DNA of 64,000 nt. Source: Ampullaceana balthica (lineage: Eukaryota; Mollusca; Gastropoda; Lymnaeidae). Where the stretch lies: contig CALYLW010000326.1 of NCBI GenBank assembly GCA_944989445.1, positions 479,001 to 543,000 of the forward strand. The letters run 5' to 3'. Of this stretch, positions 46,131 through 58,258 are shown piece after piece. A program made the translations under genes and the position numbers. The notes under the pieces were generated by a model. That model made no database searches and was not told where the DNA came from. It was given only the letters and a program-made list of their open reading frames with translations. How positions within the stretch are numbered: position 1 is the stretch's first letter; each line of letters starts with the position of its first letter.

Positions 46131-46605
46131 AGAGTTTGGGTGGTTAACTTCAAGTATAAAATCGTAGAATTGTGAAATGAATGATACAAGAGAAAATTTA
46201 ACTCAAAATGTTGATAGCTTCCCTTAAAGGAAGAGTTTTTTTTAACGTAGTATGGAAGAAACAAGACACGACACCCTCTTCAAATATTACCTTTTAGCCC
46301 AGCTTGAATGAGCTTCCAGTCTCTTTTTCGATATTTCATGTCCTTACCTGTAAATTGTCATATAAAAACCACCGCAAAGTCACCGTCCCAAATTTTAAAA
46401 AAAACGAACAGACGGGATTTGAAAAAAATATCCAACTGTCATTTGGAAAGATCCTGATGTCATTTCAAACTTATCAAGATGTCATTTCAAATATTTCGAG
46501 ACGCTATAATTACAATCGTGCAAGAATGACGTAAGCGGAAGTACTTTGGGTATTAAATTTTAATGTAAATAAATTTTTTAGCGTTGATGGTCCACGTAGC
46601 TGAAA
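46131..46605. other. AT-rich spacer
   Basis: Contains a 76-codon plus frame with no known motif and two close copies of TGATGTCATTTCAAA-like sequence. No gene seen. Confidence 0.4.
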
Positions 46606-46805
46606 TGAATCTCAATGTCGACTGACAGCAACCTCAAGGTCGACTGACAGCAACCTCAAGGTCGACTGACAGCAACCTCAATGTCGACTGACAGCAACCT
46701 CAAGGTCGCGACTGACAGCAACCTCAAGGTCGACTGACAGCAACCTCAAGGTCGCCTGACAGCAACCTCAATGTCGACTGACAGCAACCTCAAGGTCGCC
46801 TGACG
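46606..46805. repeat. 22-bp minisatellite, about 9 copies
   Basis: Unit CGACTGACAGCAACCTCAAG plus GT, with AATGT and GCGACTG variants. Confidence 0.95.
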
Positions 46806-46934
46806 TGATGGATTGAACACGTGATCCACAAGAGCTCAAATCTGATGTGTCTCAGGTGGATGACGTTTAAAGAAGTCTTCATCATCCAACGGATTATCGA
46901 TTAACTACTCAGGCCTTTTTGTCAAGAGGGCAGA

Positions 46935-47150
46935 GAGATGTCATACACAGAAAGCAGAAGTGGTCAGAGAAATGGCATACACAGATGACAGGAGAGGTCA
47001 GAGAAATGTCATACACAGATGACAGGAGAGGTCAGAGAAATGTCATACACAGATGACAGGAGAGGTCAGAGAAATTTCATACACAAATGACAGGAGAGTC
47101 AGAGAAATGTCATACACAGATGACAGGAGAGGTCGTCAGAGAAGTCTCAT
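46935..47150. repeat. 34-bp minisatellite, about 6 copies
   Basis: GTCAGAGAAATGTCATACAC followed by AGATGACAGGAGAG. First and last units are diverged. Confidence 0.94.
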
Positions 47151-47907
47151 AGACAGACATTTTTGTGTAAGGACTATTTAGTGGATCGTTTAATGACGTA
47201 TTTAGACCATATTTGTGAATTTCAAAAAATCCAAACACCCCTCGCATACCATGTTGTGGGTCTGAGTTGTTTCAGAGAAACTAAATTCTTGTTATTAAAA
47301 AGTTTTAAAAATAACGGCAACAAAGATTTGCAGCTGTAAACTTGAGCCCTGTGCCCAACATACGGATCGGATTTTTAAATGCAGACTAAACAAATGTTCT
47401 ATTTCTTTAAAATATTTCAACAATACATTCTTGAAATACTATCTTGACCTATTATGTTTTAGGAAAAAAAATTTTGTCTTCAATTTTGTTGTTGTTGTTG
47501 TTGTTGTTGTAGTAGTTTGTCAATAGAGAATAATGTTTAAAAGATTCTTTTAGAAACATTTTTCATATATTCTAATTTTGAGTTCTAAATTTTAACCTTT
47601 AACTTTAAGTTAAAAAATAAATGAAATTGTTATGATCTCCCCTACCCACCGGCTCACGAGCTGACGCTGTCAACAACGACTGATGAGAGAACTGTACCAA
47701 AAATCTGAACGTTTCAGCACGAAACACAAGACATGGAGCACTGAAATACAAGTATATAATAGAAGGTCTAACAATAGAGTATTGCATCTCGCAATATGTC
47801 AACTTCGTGTACATTTGATATTGTTATAATGACAGCAGTTTGTTACGGTCGAGAGAAGGTTGGAAAGAAAAATTAGGATTGTGGTCAACGTTTGCGTTTA
47901 TTGTTAT
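47151..47907. other. AT-rich spacer with a (GTT)n run
   Basis: A GTT microsatellite lies at 47488-47510. No supported gene. Confidence 0.4.
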
Positions 47908-49470
47908 GAGAAACATAAACACTCTGCTGAACATAAACACTCTGCTGAACATAAACACTCTGCTGAACATAAACACTCTGCTGAACATGAACACTCTGCT
48001 GAACATAAACACTCTGCTGAACATGAACACTCTGCTGAACATAAACACTCTGCATAACATGAACACTCTGCTGAACATAAACACTCTGCTGAACATGAAC
48101 ACTCTGCTGAACATAAACACTCTGCTGAACATGAACACTCTGCTGAACATAAACACTCTGCTGAACATAAACACTCTGCTGAACATAAACACTCTGCTGA
48201 ACATAAACACTCTGCTGAACATGAACACTCTGCTGAACATAAACACTCTGCTGAACATGAACACTCTGCTGAACATAAACACTCTGCATAACATGAACAC
48301 TCTGCTGAACATAAACACTCTGCTGAACATGAACACTCTGCTGAACATAAACACTCTGCTGAACATGAACACTCTGCTGAACATAAACACTCTGCATAAC
48401 ATGAACACTCTGCTGAACATAAACACTCTGCTGAACATGAACACTCTGCTGAACATAAACACTCTGCTGAACATGAACACTCTGCTGAACATAAACACTC
48501 TGCTGAACATAAACACTCTGCTGAACATGAACACTCTGCTGAACATATACACTCTGCTGAACATAAACACTCTGCTGAACATAAACACTCTGCTGAACAT
48601 GAACACTCTGCTGAACATAAACACTCTGCTGAACATGAACACTCTGCTGAACATAAACACTCTGCATAACATGAACACTCTGCTGAACATAAACACTCTG
48701 CTGAACATGAACACTCTGCTGAACATAAACACTCTGCTGAACATGAACACTCTGCTGAACATAAACACTCTGCTGAACATAAACACTCTGCTGAACATGA
48801 ACACTCTGCTGAACATATACACTCTGCTGAACATAAACACTCTGCTGAACATGAACACTCTGCTGAACATAAACACTCTGCTGAACATGAACACTCTGCT
48901 GAACATAAACACTCTGCTGAACATGAACACTCTGCTGACCATGAACACTCTGCTGAACATGAACACTCTGCTGAACAGAAACACTCTGCTGAACATATAC
49001 ACTCTGCTGAACATGAACACTCTGCTGAACATATACACTCTGCTGAACATAAACACTCTGCTGAACATGAACACTCTGCTGAACATAAACACTCTGCTGA
49101 ACATGAACACTCTGCTGAACATAAACACTCTGCTGAACATAAACACTCTGCTGACCATGAACACTCTGCTGAACATAAACACTCTGCTGACCATGAACAC
49201 TCTGCTGAACATGAACACTCTGCTGAACAGAAACACTCTGCTGAACATATACACTCTGCTGAACATGAACACTCTGCTGAACATATACACTCTGCTGAAC
49301 ATAAACACTCTGCTGAACATGAACACTCTGCTGAACATAAACACTCTGCTGAACATGAACACTCTGCTGAACATAAACACTCTGCTGAACATAAACACTC
49401 TGCTGACCATGAACACTCTGCTGAACATAAACACTCTGCTGAACAGAAACACTCTGCTGAACATAAACAC
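47908..49470. repeat. 18-bp minisatellite, about 86 copies
   Basis: Unit AACACTCTGCTGAACATA alternating with AACATGA, AACATATAC, AACAGAAAC and a shortened GCATAACATG variant. Blocks with the same order of variants recur (for example around the GCATAAC units at 48050, 48285, 48390 and 48665). The unit length is a multiple of three and lacks stops, so frames of 559-607 codons are open on both strands (NTLLNI, FSRVFM, CSAECL). Simultaneous openness in overlapping frames of both strands argues against coding. Confidence 0.97.
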
Positions 49471-50880
49471 AATCCTGAGCAAAAACACAATAATAAACAT
49501 AGTATTAATAAAATACTGAACATGAACACGATGCTGAACATGAACACAATCATGAACATTACCACAATACTGAACATTACCACAATACTGAACATAAACA
49601 CAATCATGAACACAGCACAATCATGAACATTACCACAATACTGAACATGATCACAATCATGAACATTACCACAATACTGAACATGATCACAATCATGAAC
49701 ATTACACAATACTGAACATAAACACAATCATGAACATTACCACAATACTGAACATAAACACAATCATGAACATTACCACAATACTGAACATGAACACAAT
49801 CATGAACATTACCACAATACTGAACATGAACACAATCATGAACATTACCACAATACTGAACATAAACTCAATCATGAACATGAACACAATCATGAACATT
49901 ACCACAATACTGAACATGAACACAATCATGAACACAGCACAATCATGAACATTACCACAATACTGAACATAAACACAATCATGAACACAGCACAATCATG
50001 AACATTACCACAATACTGAACATAAACAAAATCCTGAACATGAACAGAATCTTGAACATTACCACAATACTGAACATAAACAAAATCCTGAACATGAACA
50101 GAATCTTGAACATTACCACAATACTGAACATAAACACAATCATGAACATTACCACAATACTGAACATAAACACAATCATGAACATTACCACAATACTGAA
50201 CTTGAACACAATCATGAACATTACCACAATACTGAACATAAACACAATCATGAACACAGCACAATCATGAACATTACCACAATACTGAACATAAACACAA
50301 TCATGAACACAGCACAATCATGAACATTACCACAATACTGAACATAAACAAAATCCTGAACATGAACAGAATCTTGAACATTACCACAATACTGAACATA
50401 AACACAATCATGAACATTACCACAATACTGAACTTGAACACAATCATGAACATTACCACAATACTGAACATAAACACAATCATGAACACAGCACAATCAT
50501 GAACATTACCACAATACTGAACATAAACACAATCATGAACACAGCACAATCATGAACATTACCACAATACTGAACATAAACACAATCATGAACACAGCAC
50601 AATCATGAACATTACCACAATACTGAACATAAACAAAATCCTGAACATGAACAAATCTTGAACATTACCACAATACTGAACATAAACACAATCATGAACA
50701 TTACCACAATACTGAACATAAACACAATCATGAAATTACCACAATACTGAACTTGAACACAATCATGAACATTACCACAATACTGAACATAAACACAATC
50801 ATGAACACAGCACAATCATGAACATTACCACAATACTGAACATAAACACAATCTGACATGAACACAATCGTGAACAAAAA
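49471..50880. repeat. 36-bp minisatellite related to the neighbouring 18-bp array
   Basis: Unit AATCATGAACATTACCACAA then TACTGAACATAAACAC; each half is an 18-mer alignable with the adjoining array (CTGAACATAAACAC shared). Higher-order blocks alternate normal dimers with a short GAACACAGCACAATCATG variant and an AACAAAATCCTGAACATGAA variant. The ordered blocks at about 49985-50260, 50265-50500 and 50510-50870 resemble each other. Frames of 60-112 codons are artefacts. Confidence 0.95.
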
Positions 50881-51401
50881 AACATAACGAATTATAACAA
50901 TAACGTTTTTTTCCGATGATATTTCATCATGCGTCCAATCTGGTGCTGAATTTTAAAGCCAAAAATAAAATATTAAAATATTATTTCTCACGGAACAAAC
51001 ATTAACATTATTTTCAGACGACTGGGAACATACAAATTTTACTTGTAAAGACGTAAAATCTATCATCTTTATGTATTTAACAATAAAACAATAACCAAAA
51101 CTAAATGCTGCATCACCTCCGAGACAGACGGTAAAAACACATGGTCGGTCCCATCAAAACCCCATCTCACAAACACCATGGCTAGTTGGCTGTCTGTGTT
51201 GATGCTTTAACTTGTTAAAGTGTCCATTGTTCGGAAGCTACAGGCAGAGGTGTGTTCCAAGATCTAATTTCTTAAATGAATTTTCAGTTTTTAGTTTTGA
51301 TGTACGAGTTTATTTTGCTTTTTTTTACGAATCTTTATAAATATTATTAATTTATTACATGCCTTTTTAAAATTAAGTTGTATTTATCATTTAAATATGT
51401 A

Positions 51402-51402
<1 letters not shown>
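50881..51402. other. AT-rich spacer
   Basis: No gene or repeat end seen. Confidence 0.4.
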
Positions 51403-51500
<98 letters not shown>

Positions 51501-51545
51501 GTGTGTGTGTGTGTGTGTGTGTGTGTGTTGTGTGTGTGGTGTTGT
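51403..51545. repeat. (GT)n microsatellite
   Basis: Long GT run with a few GGT/TTG interruptions. 51546-51910 to its right holds only short unrecognised frames. Confidence 0.98.
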
Positions 51546-51910
51546 GTATATAACAAGCTAGCCTCAAAAGTAATTTCCCTTCTAAACTTTTAAAAAAAAA
51601 TTCTGGAGCTGGGTTCGAATATTTTTTTTAAAGCGAATCGGTTTCCTCGTTTCGATACTCGACAATCTTAATCGTAACAAACATTGCTGCGTACCTCTTA
51701 TCAATACATGTAAAAATCTATAACTATTTGTAATAAAGTAATCGATTGTAAACTTCACAAATATCATGATGATAAACTACATCAGTTTAAAACTTTATGA
51801 CTTTGTAAATAGAATCAACGGTCAGAATTCTAGCAACGATGAAATATTCATATACGCAGCTATGTAAAAAAGTAACTCAGTAAATTTGTAACTAAGTAAA
51901 TATGTAACTA

Positions 51911-51938
51911 CTAGCAACACAGCCCGTCCAATGACGGG
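51911..51938 (-). other. Helitron-type 3' hairpin and CTAG terminus
   Basis: Plus-strand coordinates: CTAG 51911-51914, spacer 51915-51922, stem arms 51923-51928 and 51933-51938, loop 51929-51932. The base before CTAG (51910) is A, that is T on the element strand, as expected for insertion at an AT dinucleotide. Confidence 0.7.
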
Positions 51939-52084
51939 AATGAGTGTAGGGTTACCTGTGAAGTTAATGGTAGGACATCTCAACATTACCCACCTCCGTC
52001 TGTCCAGAGACCCTACCCCCCCCCCAACACAGCGGTCTGTCCAGAGACCCTACTCGATGGCTTCACGGGAAGTGGGTCATTTTT

Positions 52085-52603
52085 AAATCCCTTATATTAA
52101 CTTCACGGCCGTCTCTGTCGTTCTGTCATCATCTCTCTCTCTCTCTCTGTCTTGGGCGGGCGGAAAAACAAAAGTCAAAAATGACCCACTTCCCGTGATC
52201 CGATCGAGCTGAAATTTAGCAAACGGACCCGTCTCACCTAACAATGCATCGTATCAAAATTTCAGATTGATCGAACGTACCGTAATTAAATTAATGCATT
52301 TTTAGTTTATCCTAATATAACGTATGTAATTCAAATTCACGGTTTGTTATTGTTTTTTTTCCACGTGAGAGTTTGAATTGACGCTTTGACGCGACCCATC
52401 GAAGTACAGGCGTGCTTTAGTTTACATTTTACGTGTCACGCTGAGCTCGGACCAGCGATCGAAGACCAGACTTTTCCCCTCTCCCACCCCCCCCCCAAGG
52501 GTTATGAAGCAAAGTTGAGTTAAGCCAGATTCAGTCTGTAAATGTTTGTCGCGTTTGTCGTAATAATAAATACTGTTAGTTATGTCTCATATATAAGGGA
52601 TTT
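52085..52603 (-). mobile_element. Dispersed TIR-like element, copy 2 (519 bp)
   Basis: AAATCCCTTATATTAACTTC at the left; ATATAAGGGATTT at the right. Order on the plus strand: CTTCACGGCCGTCTCTGTC, a CT run, TTGGGCGGGCGGAAAAAC, AATGACCCACTTCCCGTG, ACGTACCGTAATTAAATTAA, CACGTGAGAG, GTCACGCTGAGCTCGG, TCTGTAAATGTTTGTCGCG, TAGTTATGTCTCATATATAA. This is the inverse of copy 3 at 52823-53766. Confidence 0.7.
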
Positions 52604-52639
52604 ATAGTCAAAAAACTTTGCTTTTACGGGTTTGTTTTA

Positions 52640-52785
52640 TTTCCTCTACACCGCGGTCTGTCCACAGACCCTACTCGATGACTTCACGGGAAGTGTGTCA
52701 TTTGTTACTTTTGTTTTTCCGCCCGCCCGCCCAAGACAGACAGACAGAGAGACAGAGATGGCGGTGAAGTTAATATAAGGGATTT
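52640..52785 (+). mobile_element. Partial copy of the same dispersed element
   Basis: Only the right end is present: GGTCTGTCCACAGACCCTAC, CTTCACGGGAAGTG, TTTTTCCGCCCGCCCGCCC, a GACAGACA run, GCGGTGAAGTTAATATAAGG and GATTT. 51993-52084 carries a further short fragment of the same start (GTCTGTCCAGAGACCCTAC twice). Confidence 0.65.
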
Positions 52786-52822
52786 AATAAAACAAACCCG
52801 TAAAAACAATGTTTTTGACTAT

Positions 52823-53766
52823 AAATCCCTAATATATGAGGCATAACTAAAAGTATTGATCATCTTCAAACGCGACAAACATTTACAGACTGTATCTGCC
52901 TTAACTCCTGCTGTATAATCGGGGTTCGAGAGGTGAAAGGTCTGGTCACCGATCGCTTGACCGAGCTCAGCGTGACACGTAAAATGTAAACAAAAGCATC
53001 CCCGGCACATCGCGTCAACGCGCTAACTGAGCTTTCACGTGAAAAAAAAACAATAACAAACCGTGAAATTGAATTGCATACCTCGTTTGGAGATAAACTA
53101 AAAATGCATTAATTTTATTACGGTACGTTCGATCGATCTGAAATTTTGATACAGTGCATTGTTCGGTGACACGGGTCTGTGTGCCAAATTTCAGCTCGAT
53201 GGCTGCACGGGAAGTCATTTTGATGCGGTGCATTGTTAGGTGACACGGGTCTCTGTGCCAAATTTCAGCTCGATGGCTGCACGGGAAGTCATTTTGATAC
53301 GGTGCATTGTTAGGTGACACGGGTCTGTGTGCCAAATTTCAGCTCGATGGCTGCACGGGAAGTCATTTTCATACGGTGCATTGTTAGGTGACACGGGTCT
53401 CTGTGCCAAATTTCATCTCGATGGCTGCACGGGAAGTCATTTTGATACGGTGCATTGTTAGGTGACACGGGTCTGTGTGCCAAATTTCAGCTCGATGGCT
53501 GCACGGGAAGTCATTTTCATACGGTGCATTGTTAGGTGACACGGGTCTCTGTGCCAAATTTCAGCTCGATGGCTGCACGGGAAGTCATTTTGATACGGTG
53601 CATTGTTAGGTGACACGGGTCTGTGTGCCAAATTTCAGCTGGATGGCTGCACGGGAAGTGGGTCATTTTTGACTTTTGTTTTTCCGCCCGCCCAAGACAG
53701 AGAGAGAGAGAGACAGAGATCACGACAGACAGAGAGAGACGGCGGTGAAGTTAATATAAGGGATTT
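52823..53766 (+). mobile_element. Dispersed TIR-like element, copy 3 (944 bp), expanded by internal repeats
   Basis: Same family as copy 2 in the opposite orientation: AAATCCCTAATATATGAGGC at the left and GTTAATATAAGGGATTT at the right. It is longer because a 74-bp internal segment has been multiplied (53125-53660). Confidence 0.7.
53125..53660. repeat. 74-bp internal tandem repeat, about 7 copies
   Basis: GTGCCAAATTTCAGCTCGAT, GGCTGCACGGGAAGTCATTT, TGATACGGTGCATTGTTAGG, TGACACGGGTCTGT/CTCT. Starts at 53181 and 53255 give the 74-bp period. Units alternate GTCTGT and GTCTCT, and partly TTTTGATAC and TTTTCATAC, giving a 148-bp dimer period. Copy 2 contains only about one unit, so the expansion arose after the family spread. 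Confidence 0.93.
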
Positions 53767-53921
53767 AAAAATAACTCGTTTACAACGTCGTTCAATATGT
53801 AAATGAGATTTAATTTTTCTCCGCCAGTGATTGGATGTAGGAGTCTGTAGGAATTTGAGGTACCAATCCCTATCGATGACCACACAGAAAATTGCCTTTT
53901 ATTATATAAGGAGAATGAGGA

Positions 53922-54559
53922 TTCTACCAAGTCCAAGTCTTTGTGCGACTAAGTAACAGTCTATTGCAGTTGTTGTTGCTGTTGTTGTTGCTGTTTACAT
54001 TAACTAAATTTTGAGACGCCTCTGACAGCCAGGTAATGAAATCAATAAACGCTAAGTAAGCCCACTGCCTTGCTGTTCACTTGTGATTGTGTGGATCATC
54101 TTGACCTGTCCAACGCCAAGATGTTACAGATTTCATGAAACACAACAAGTCACAAAAAATTGACGGCTTCTGAAATCTTTTTTTTATAGTTTCATCATAA
54201 GCTGCACATAAAAACTTCAGCAACAAAAAACTTATGCCCGCTGATTTGCAGGCCTCTCCAGACAGGGTTAAGTGATTTTTACACGAGTTTAAGTAATAAA
54301 GTATGAGGGAGGGTGTAGTGGGGGAGGGAGGTGTCGATTTGTCGCAAAACTCCCCCCCCCCGCCCCTTTGACCCTTGACCCAATGTGGGCTTGAGTTAAT
54401 GTTAAAAAAGATCGTTCATCTGTCAAAAATATAACACGAAAATAAGGAAACGAGTTATACGGATGTCAACAAATTATACCAATATCAAGAAACTGTATAC
54501 TAATGTCAAGTACTTAAACAGATGTCAACAAATTATACAGATGTCGATGCCTTGATGAA
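53922..54559. other. Spacer
   Basis: A GTTGTTGCT run lies at 53968-53993, a G/C-rich run at about 54300-54365, and degenerate ATGTCAACAAATTATAC repeats at 54460-54545. No gene supported. Confidence 0.45.
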
Positions 54560-54890
54560 AATACAGTACAAATATGTTACAGAAAGTACAAATATGTTAC
54601 GGACAGTACAAATATGTAACAGAAAGTACAAATATGTTACAGAAAGTAAAAAAATGTTACAGAAAGTACAAATATGTTACGGACAGTACAAATATGTTAC
54701 GGACAGTACAAATATGTTACAAACAGTACACATATCTGACATAGTACAAATACGTTACAGACAATACAATTGTATGTCGGAAAATACATAACAGAGACAG
54801 ACACGACAGACAATACATAAATGAGACAAAATACATAAATGACAGATAATACATAAATTAGGCAGGCAATGCATAAATGAGACGGACAAT
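54560..54890. repeat. 20-bp AGAAAGTACAAATATGTTAC repeat and degraded GACAATACATAA repeat
   Basis: About eight 20-bp units (AGAAAG/GGACAG variants) to 54725, then a looser ACATAAATGAGACA-type repeat. Short frames are artefacts. Confidence 0.9.
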
Positions 54891-54910
54891 ACAAATATTT
54901 AACTTTTTTT

Positions 54911-55524
54911 TAGGGCTGCGGAAATTAACGTTAATTTTTTTTATCGATTAAAATTATTTTAACCGATAAAAATTCGATTTAAATTAAAGAAAATATTTAT
55001 AATATTTTAAAAATTTTTTTATTAATAAATAATTAATAATTAATAATAACTTATATATTTTTTACGTAAAAACTTCTCCCGCGTAATATTATAATTTATT
55101 TTATTACTTTATGTGGACCGGCAGACGTTAACTAAAAAATGGCTGACAGCATCAGCGCAGTTAAATTTAAACATATAACTAGAAAGTTGAGCAAAAATTT
55201 TTGTTTTTAAGCTAACTGCGGATGGAAAAGTCGAAGATGGTGAAAACGTTTACTGTGTTCAATGCCATAAACAATTCTCTTTTAAAGGATCAAATACATC
55301 GCTGACGTAGCACCTTCAGCACAAACATCCGATCAAGTATCAACACATTGTCATAAAATTCAGTTCAAAATACATGTATTCTTAATTTTCAATGTCCATG
55401 AGAAATGTTCAGTTCAATGACGTCATAAATTTCTATTTTTGGCTTTAATCGAAATTATCGATTAATTAATCGATAATTTTTCAAAAGTTAACGATTAATT
55501 TTAAATTAATCGATAACAGCCCTA
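54911..55524 (+). mobile_element. hAT-derived element (614 bp) with perfect 8-bp duplication
   Basis: Ends TAGGGCTG and CAGCCCTA. The flanking 8-mer CTTTTTTT is at 54903-54910 and 55525-55532. Subterminal regions on both sides are packed with ATCGATTAA/TTAATCGAT motifs. The interior keeps a relic of the transposase N-terminus including a BED zinc finger (55139-55360). The rest of the transposase is deleted. Confidence 0.88.
55139..55360 (+). pseudogene. Relic BED-type zinc finger of a hAT transposase
   Basis: An ATG at 55139 opens MADSISAVKFKHITRKLSK and stops. Then, in the frame starting at 55221, come DGENVYCVQCHKQFSFKGSN, TSL, a TAG at 55308-55310, and HLQHKHP. The spacing C-x2-C ... H-x4-H matches a BED finger, the DNA-binding N-terminus of hAT transposases and ZBED proteins. 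The internal stop and missing remainder show it is dead. Confidence 0.8.
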
Positions 55525-55532
55525 CTTTTTTT

Positions 55533-56941
55533 GTAATTTTATGTATTGTCGCGTTAACAAAAAAGCTCTGTGACATTGTTAGACAGTTCAAGTTGCCTTC
55601 ATTGTTCTATAACAATTCAGGAAGGCATTCTATAAACTGTGACAACTGTGCCGTAACGTTAACTTATTCCTGTTTCTGATTCTCCGTACCAACTCGTAGT
55701 CTGACTCTTGCATTTGTTCCGCCGTCGATTGGTCCTTAAGTTCAGCGAGCCATGGAGACAAAACGGGTGAGAACAAAGACTTGATTGCGACCGTGCGTGA
55801 AGCGTGCTAGAACTTCCTTCATTAAAATAGATCCGTACAAGCAATGAACAAAATGTCTGGCTTGTGGACTACTTAGATCGTAAAAAAAAATGGATTACAA
55901 AACCAAAATGATAAACAGTTGATAAAACTACATTTTTGTATTAATCTGTTGAAACGTGAAAGCCACACATTAGTGAACATGTAAGATTTGATCTTACAAA
56001 AATAGCTTATTCAGAGGTGTCCCCCCCCCCAAACCGGATCGGCGAGGTTGATTTGAACCAACATGAGCTGATAAGCTACCTTAATATTTACATAACTATA
56101 GTGGAATCAGTTTTTGCATTGTTTTTTTTTGTTGTAATTCCGTAAACACAAATCCGCGATAAAAAAAGTGTAAGTTCTGGTTATATTATTTCACCGCTTG
56201 GTTTGATTTATAGACAAATAAGAATACCGGTGTTTTCATAATAGTAGAGCCAAATCTGTAACTTTTTAGTATAGTAACCCTACCCCCCCCCCATTGGAGA
56301 CTACGCTGATGAAGTGTGAAGTTAATAAATAAGTCAACACCATATGTTAAGGGTGAGTTTTGTTTTAATATTTGGAAAAAAAAACAGTTTAAAACATGAT
56401 TTGTACGGCTAAATACCTAATTCAACAGACAAAAAAAAATCTGAAGAAAAGCGAATTATTTTTGAAAACGAAAACCAATTATCAGAGGCTAAGAAATTTG
56501 GGCCTGTGCTGGGGGCCACCTGTTGTTTTCAAGCAATTTTATTGAAATAAAATCTCAGCATTTAGCGCAAACATTCATTTGAGTTTTCATTTCTTGAAGA
56601 GCGATGTTCTAACAATTATTTCCATTGGCCCCGCCCCTGCGGCTTGTGATTTCGGATCGAGAGTTGAACAAGGCTCCGGCTCTGTCAAAATGTTCTGATT
56701 AAAATTCATAGGGTTACCCGTCTCTCCTGGCCACCAGAGGCCCAGATTTCTGCACCTTTCCTGGCAGCCACAAACCTGATCAAATTACTTCCCCATGTGT
56801 TATGGTCAAAAGAATTTCCGCCCCAAAAAGCACTAGACGAACAGGTGTAAAGATAAACATGTAAATGACGGCATGTTTGACGTGACCTAACATAAGGCTA
56901 CATGGAATTAACTTAATTCTGGTGGCATCTCGGGTCTTAAC

Positions 56942-56944
<3 letters not shown>
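55533..56944. other. AT-rich stretch without a supported gene
   Basis: Short frames only. C-runs lie near 56019-56030 and 56283-56292. No TIR pair or tandem repeat found by eye. Confidence 0.4.
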
Positions 56945-57001
<57 letters not shown>

Positions 57002-57130
57002 GGGGAGAGATATAGAGAGAAGGAGAGGGAGATATAGAGAGAAGGAGATGGAGAGATAGAGTGAAAGAGAGGGCGGAAGAGAGAGAAGGAGAGGGCGGGA
57101 GAGAGAGGAGAGGGCGGGAGAGGAGAAGAG
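56945..57130. repeat. (GA)n microsatellite and GA-rich tract
   Basis: A pure GA run to about 57000, followed by degenerate GGAGAGGGCGGGAGAGAG units. Confidence 0.97.
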
Positions 57131-58062
57131 ATAAGAGGGGAGGGGAGAAACAGAGATTTGAAGAGATAAAGTTAATGTTAGAGCATATGAGGATATATAA
57201 AAGAAAACTGATAGTTGAAATTCTTTTTTTTTAATTACTGGTCACTCTTGGACCAAAACTTAAACGTTGAAATGTGACGTAAGGCATACTATGGACTTGG
57301 ACCACGTGATCTTGGACCAGCTGATGAAAGTCCCGAAGCTGAGGTCAAAGTTCGAAGACAGAGCATGATTAGGCGTTTGAAATAAGTGAAAACTAAATTA
57401 AGTGTTTTTTTTTAAATTGGTTACAGACTTTGAAGCCAAACTTTTCCTTCAGAGTTATCCTGCACCAGAGAATTTTATAAAGTTAGACAATTTTGACATT
57501 GCAGTTAAGATATGTTTCCATTTAATTTATATTCATCCAGCTCAACTATGTTTTAAAACTTTAATAAACGCTTACAATTGTAGATTTAAAATGATGAAAA
57601 CTGATGAGATAATATACCAATGATACAGGGTGTCAGTCGTTCACAGATAACTGTGTTGAAAAAAAAAGTTGTTCGGTCTTAAATGACGATACGTCAGACA
57701 TTTTTACCCTCTTTATTTATTATGTTATGTAAGTTGCTAAAACATGGGGTTTTTTTCAGACTATTTGTGTAAAAACTAATTGGTGACGAGGTGAAGATCT
57801 AAAACTGGATAACGAAGCCAGATTACTAGTGAAAGTGAAAGCGTTGTTAAATGTCGGGCCTGAACCAGGGTAGATAACCTTCATTTCTTAAGTGAAAATG
57901 ATTTATGTCGGTTTTCTCCCTTTGTACAAAAAAAAGTGGCAGCTTTTTTAAAAAAATGTTTTTAGTTGCTCGTTAAAAAAAAAGGGGTGCATCTCACAAT
58001 TAAGTCGGAGATTTCCTTTCAGATTTAAATTCAATGTACTAAAGAATTATAGTAAATGTTTA
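57131..58062. other. AT-rich stretch
   Basis: A 73-codon plus frame at 57402-57623 has no recognised motif. No gene supported. Confidence 0.4.
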
Positions 58063-58122
58063 ACATATAATATAAACAGGGTATGAGTTAGCCTGACAGG
58101 ACGTAACAAAACAGCGAACGTT
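58063..58122 (+). repeat. Dispersed repeat, copy 2
   Basis: Reverse-complement partner of 5338-5398: AACAGGGTATGAGTTAGCCT then GACAGGACGTAACAAAACAG and CGAAC. Confidence 0.65.
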
Positions 58123-58258
58123 TTATAGATTAAATTTTAATTAAATACCTCCAAGACGTTATAAGACGTAAATAACATTAACAAAATCTTGAAAAAAAAA
58201 TCTTGAAAAAAAGTTAAGCGTTGAATCGTGATTCTCAAAATTTCAAGATATTCTCGAC

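Larger units (their letters stand above)
51911..53921 (-). mobile_element. Helitron-like (possibly Helentron/HINE-type) non-autonomous element
   Basis: On the minus strand the 3' end is a perfect hairpin (CCCGTC, loop ATTG, GACGGG), 8 nt later CTAG, then a flanking T. The 5' end candidate begins TCCTCATTCTCCTTATATAA after a flanking A. A|TC...CTAG|T with a hairpin just before CTAG is the Helitron rule. It has no Rep/helicase frame. The interior is built from repeated modules (52085-52603, 52640-52785, 52823-53766). The 5' end is less certain than the 3' end. Confidence 0.6.

Noticed and set aside
47824..49727. Open frames of 559-607 codons on both strands
   Set aside because: All fall in the 18-bp array, are open in overlapping frames of both strands at once, and translate to pure periodic peptides. 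This is a consequence of unit length and lack of stops, not coding.
53125..53660. Shared origin of the two 74-bp repeats (here and 11714-16012)
   Set aside because: The periods are equal, but the unit sequences share no recognisable stretch, so the match of length is coincidence.
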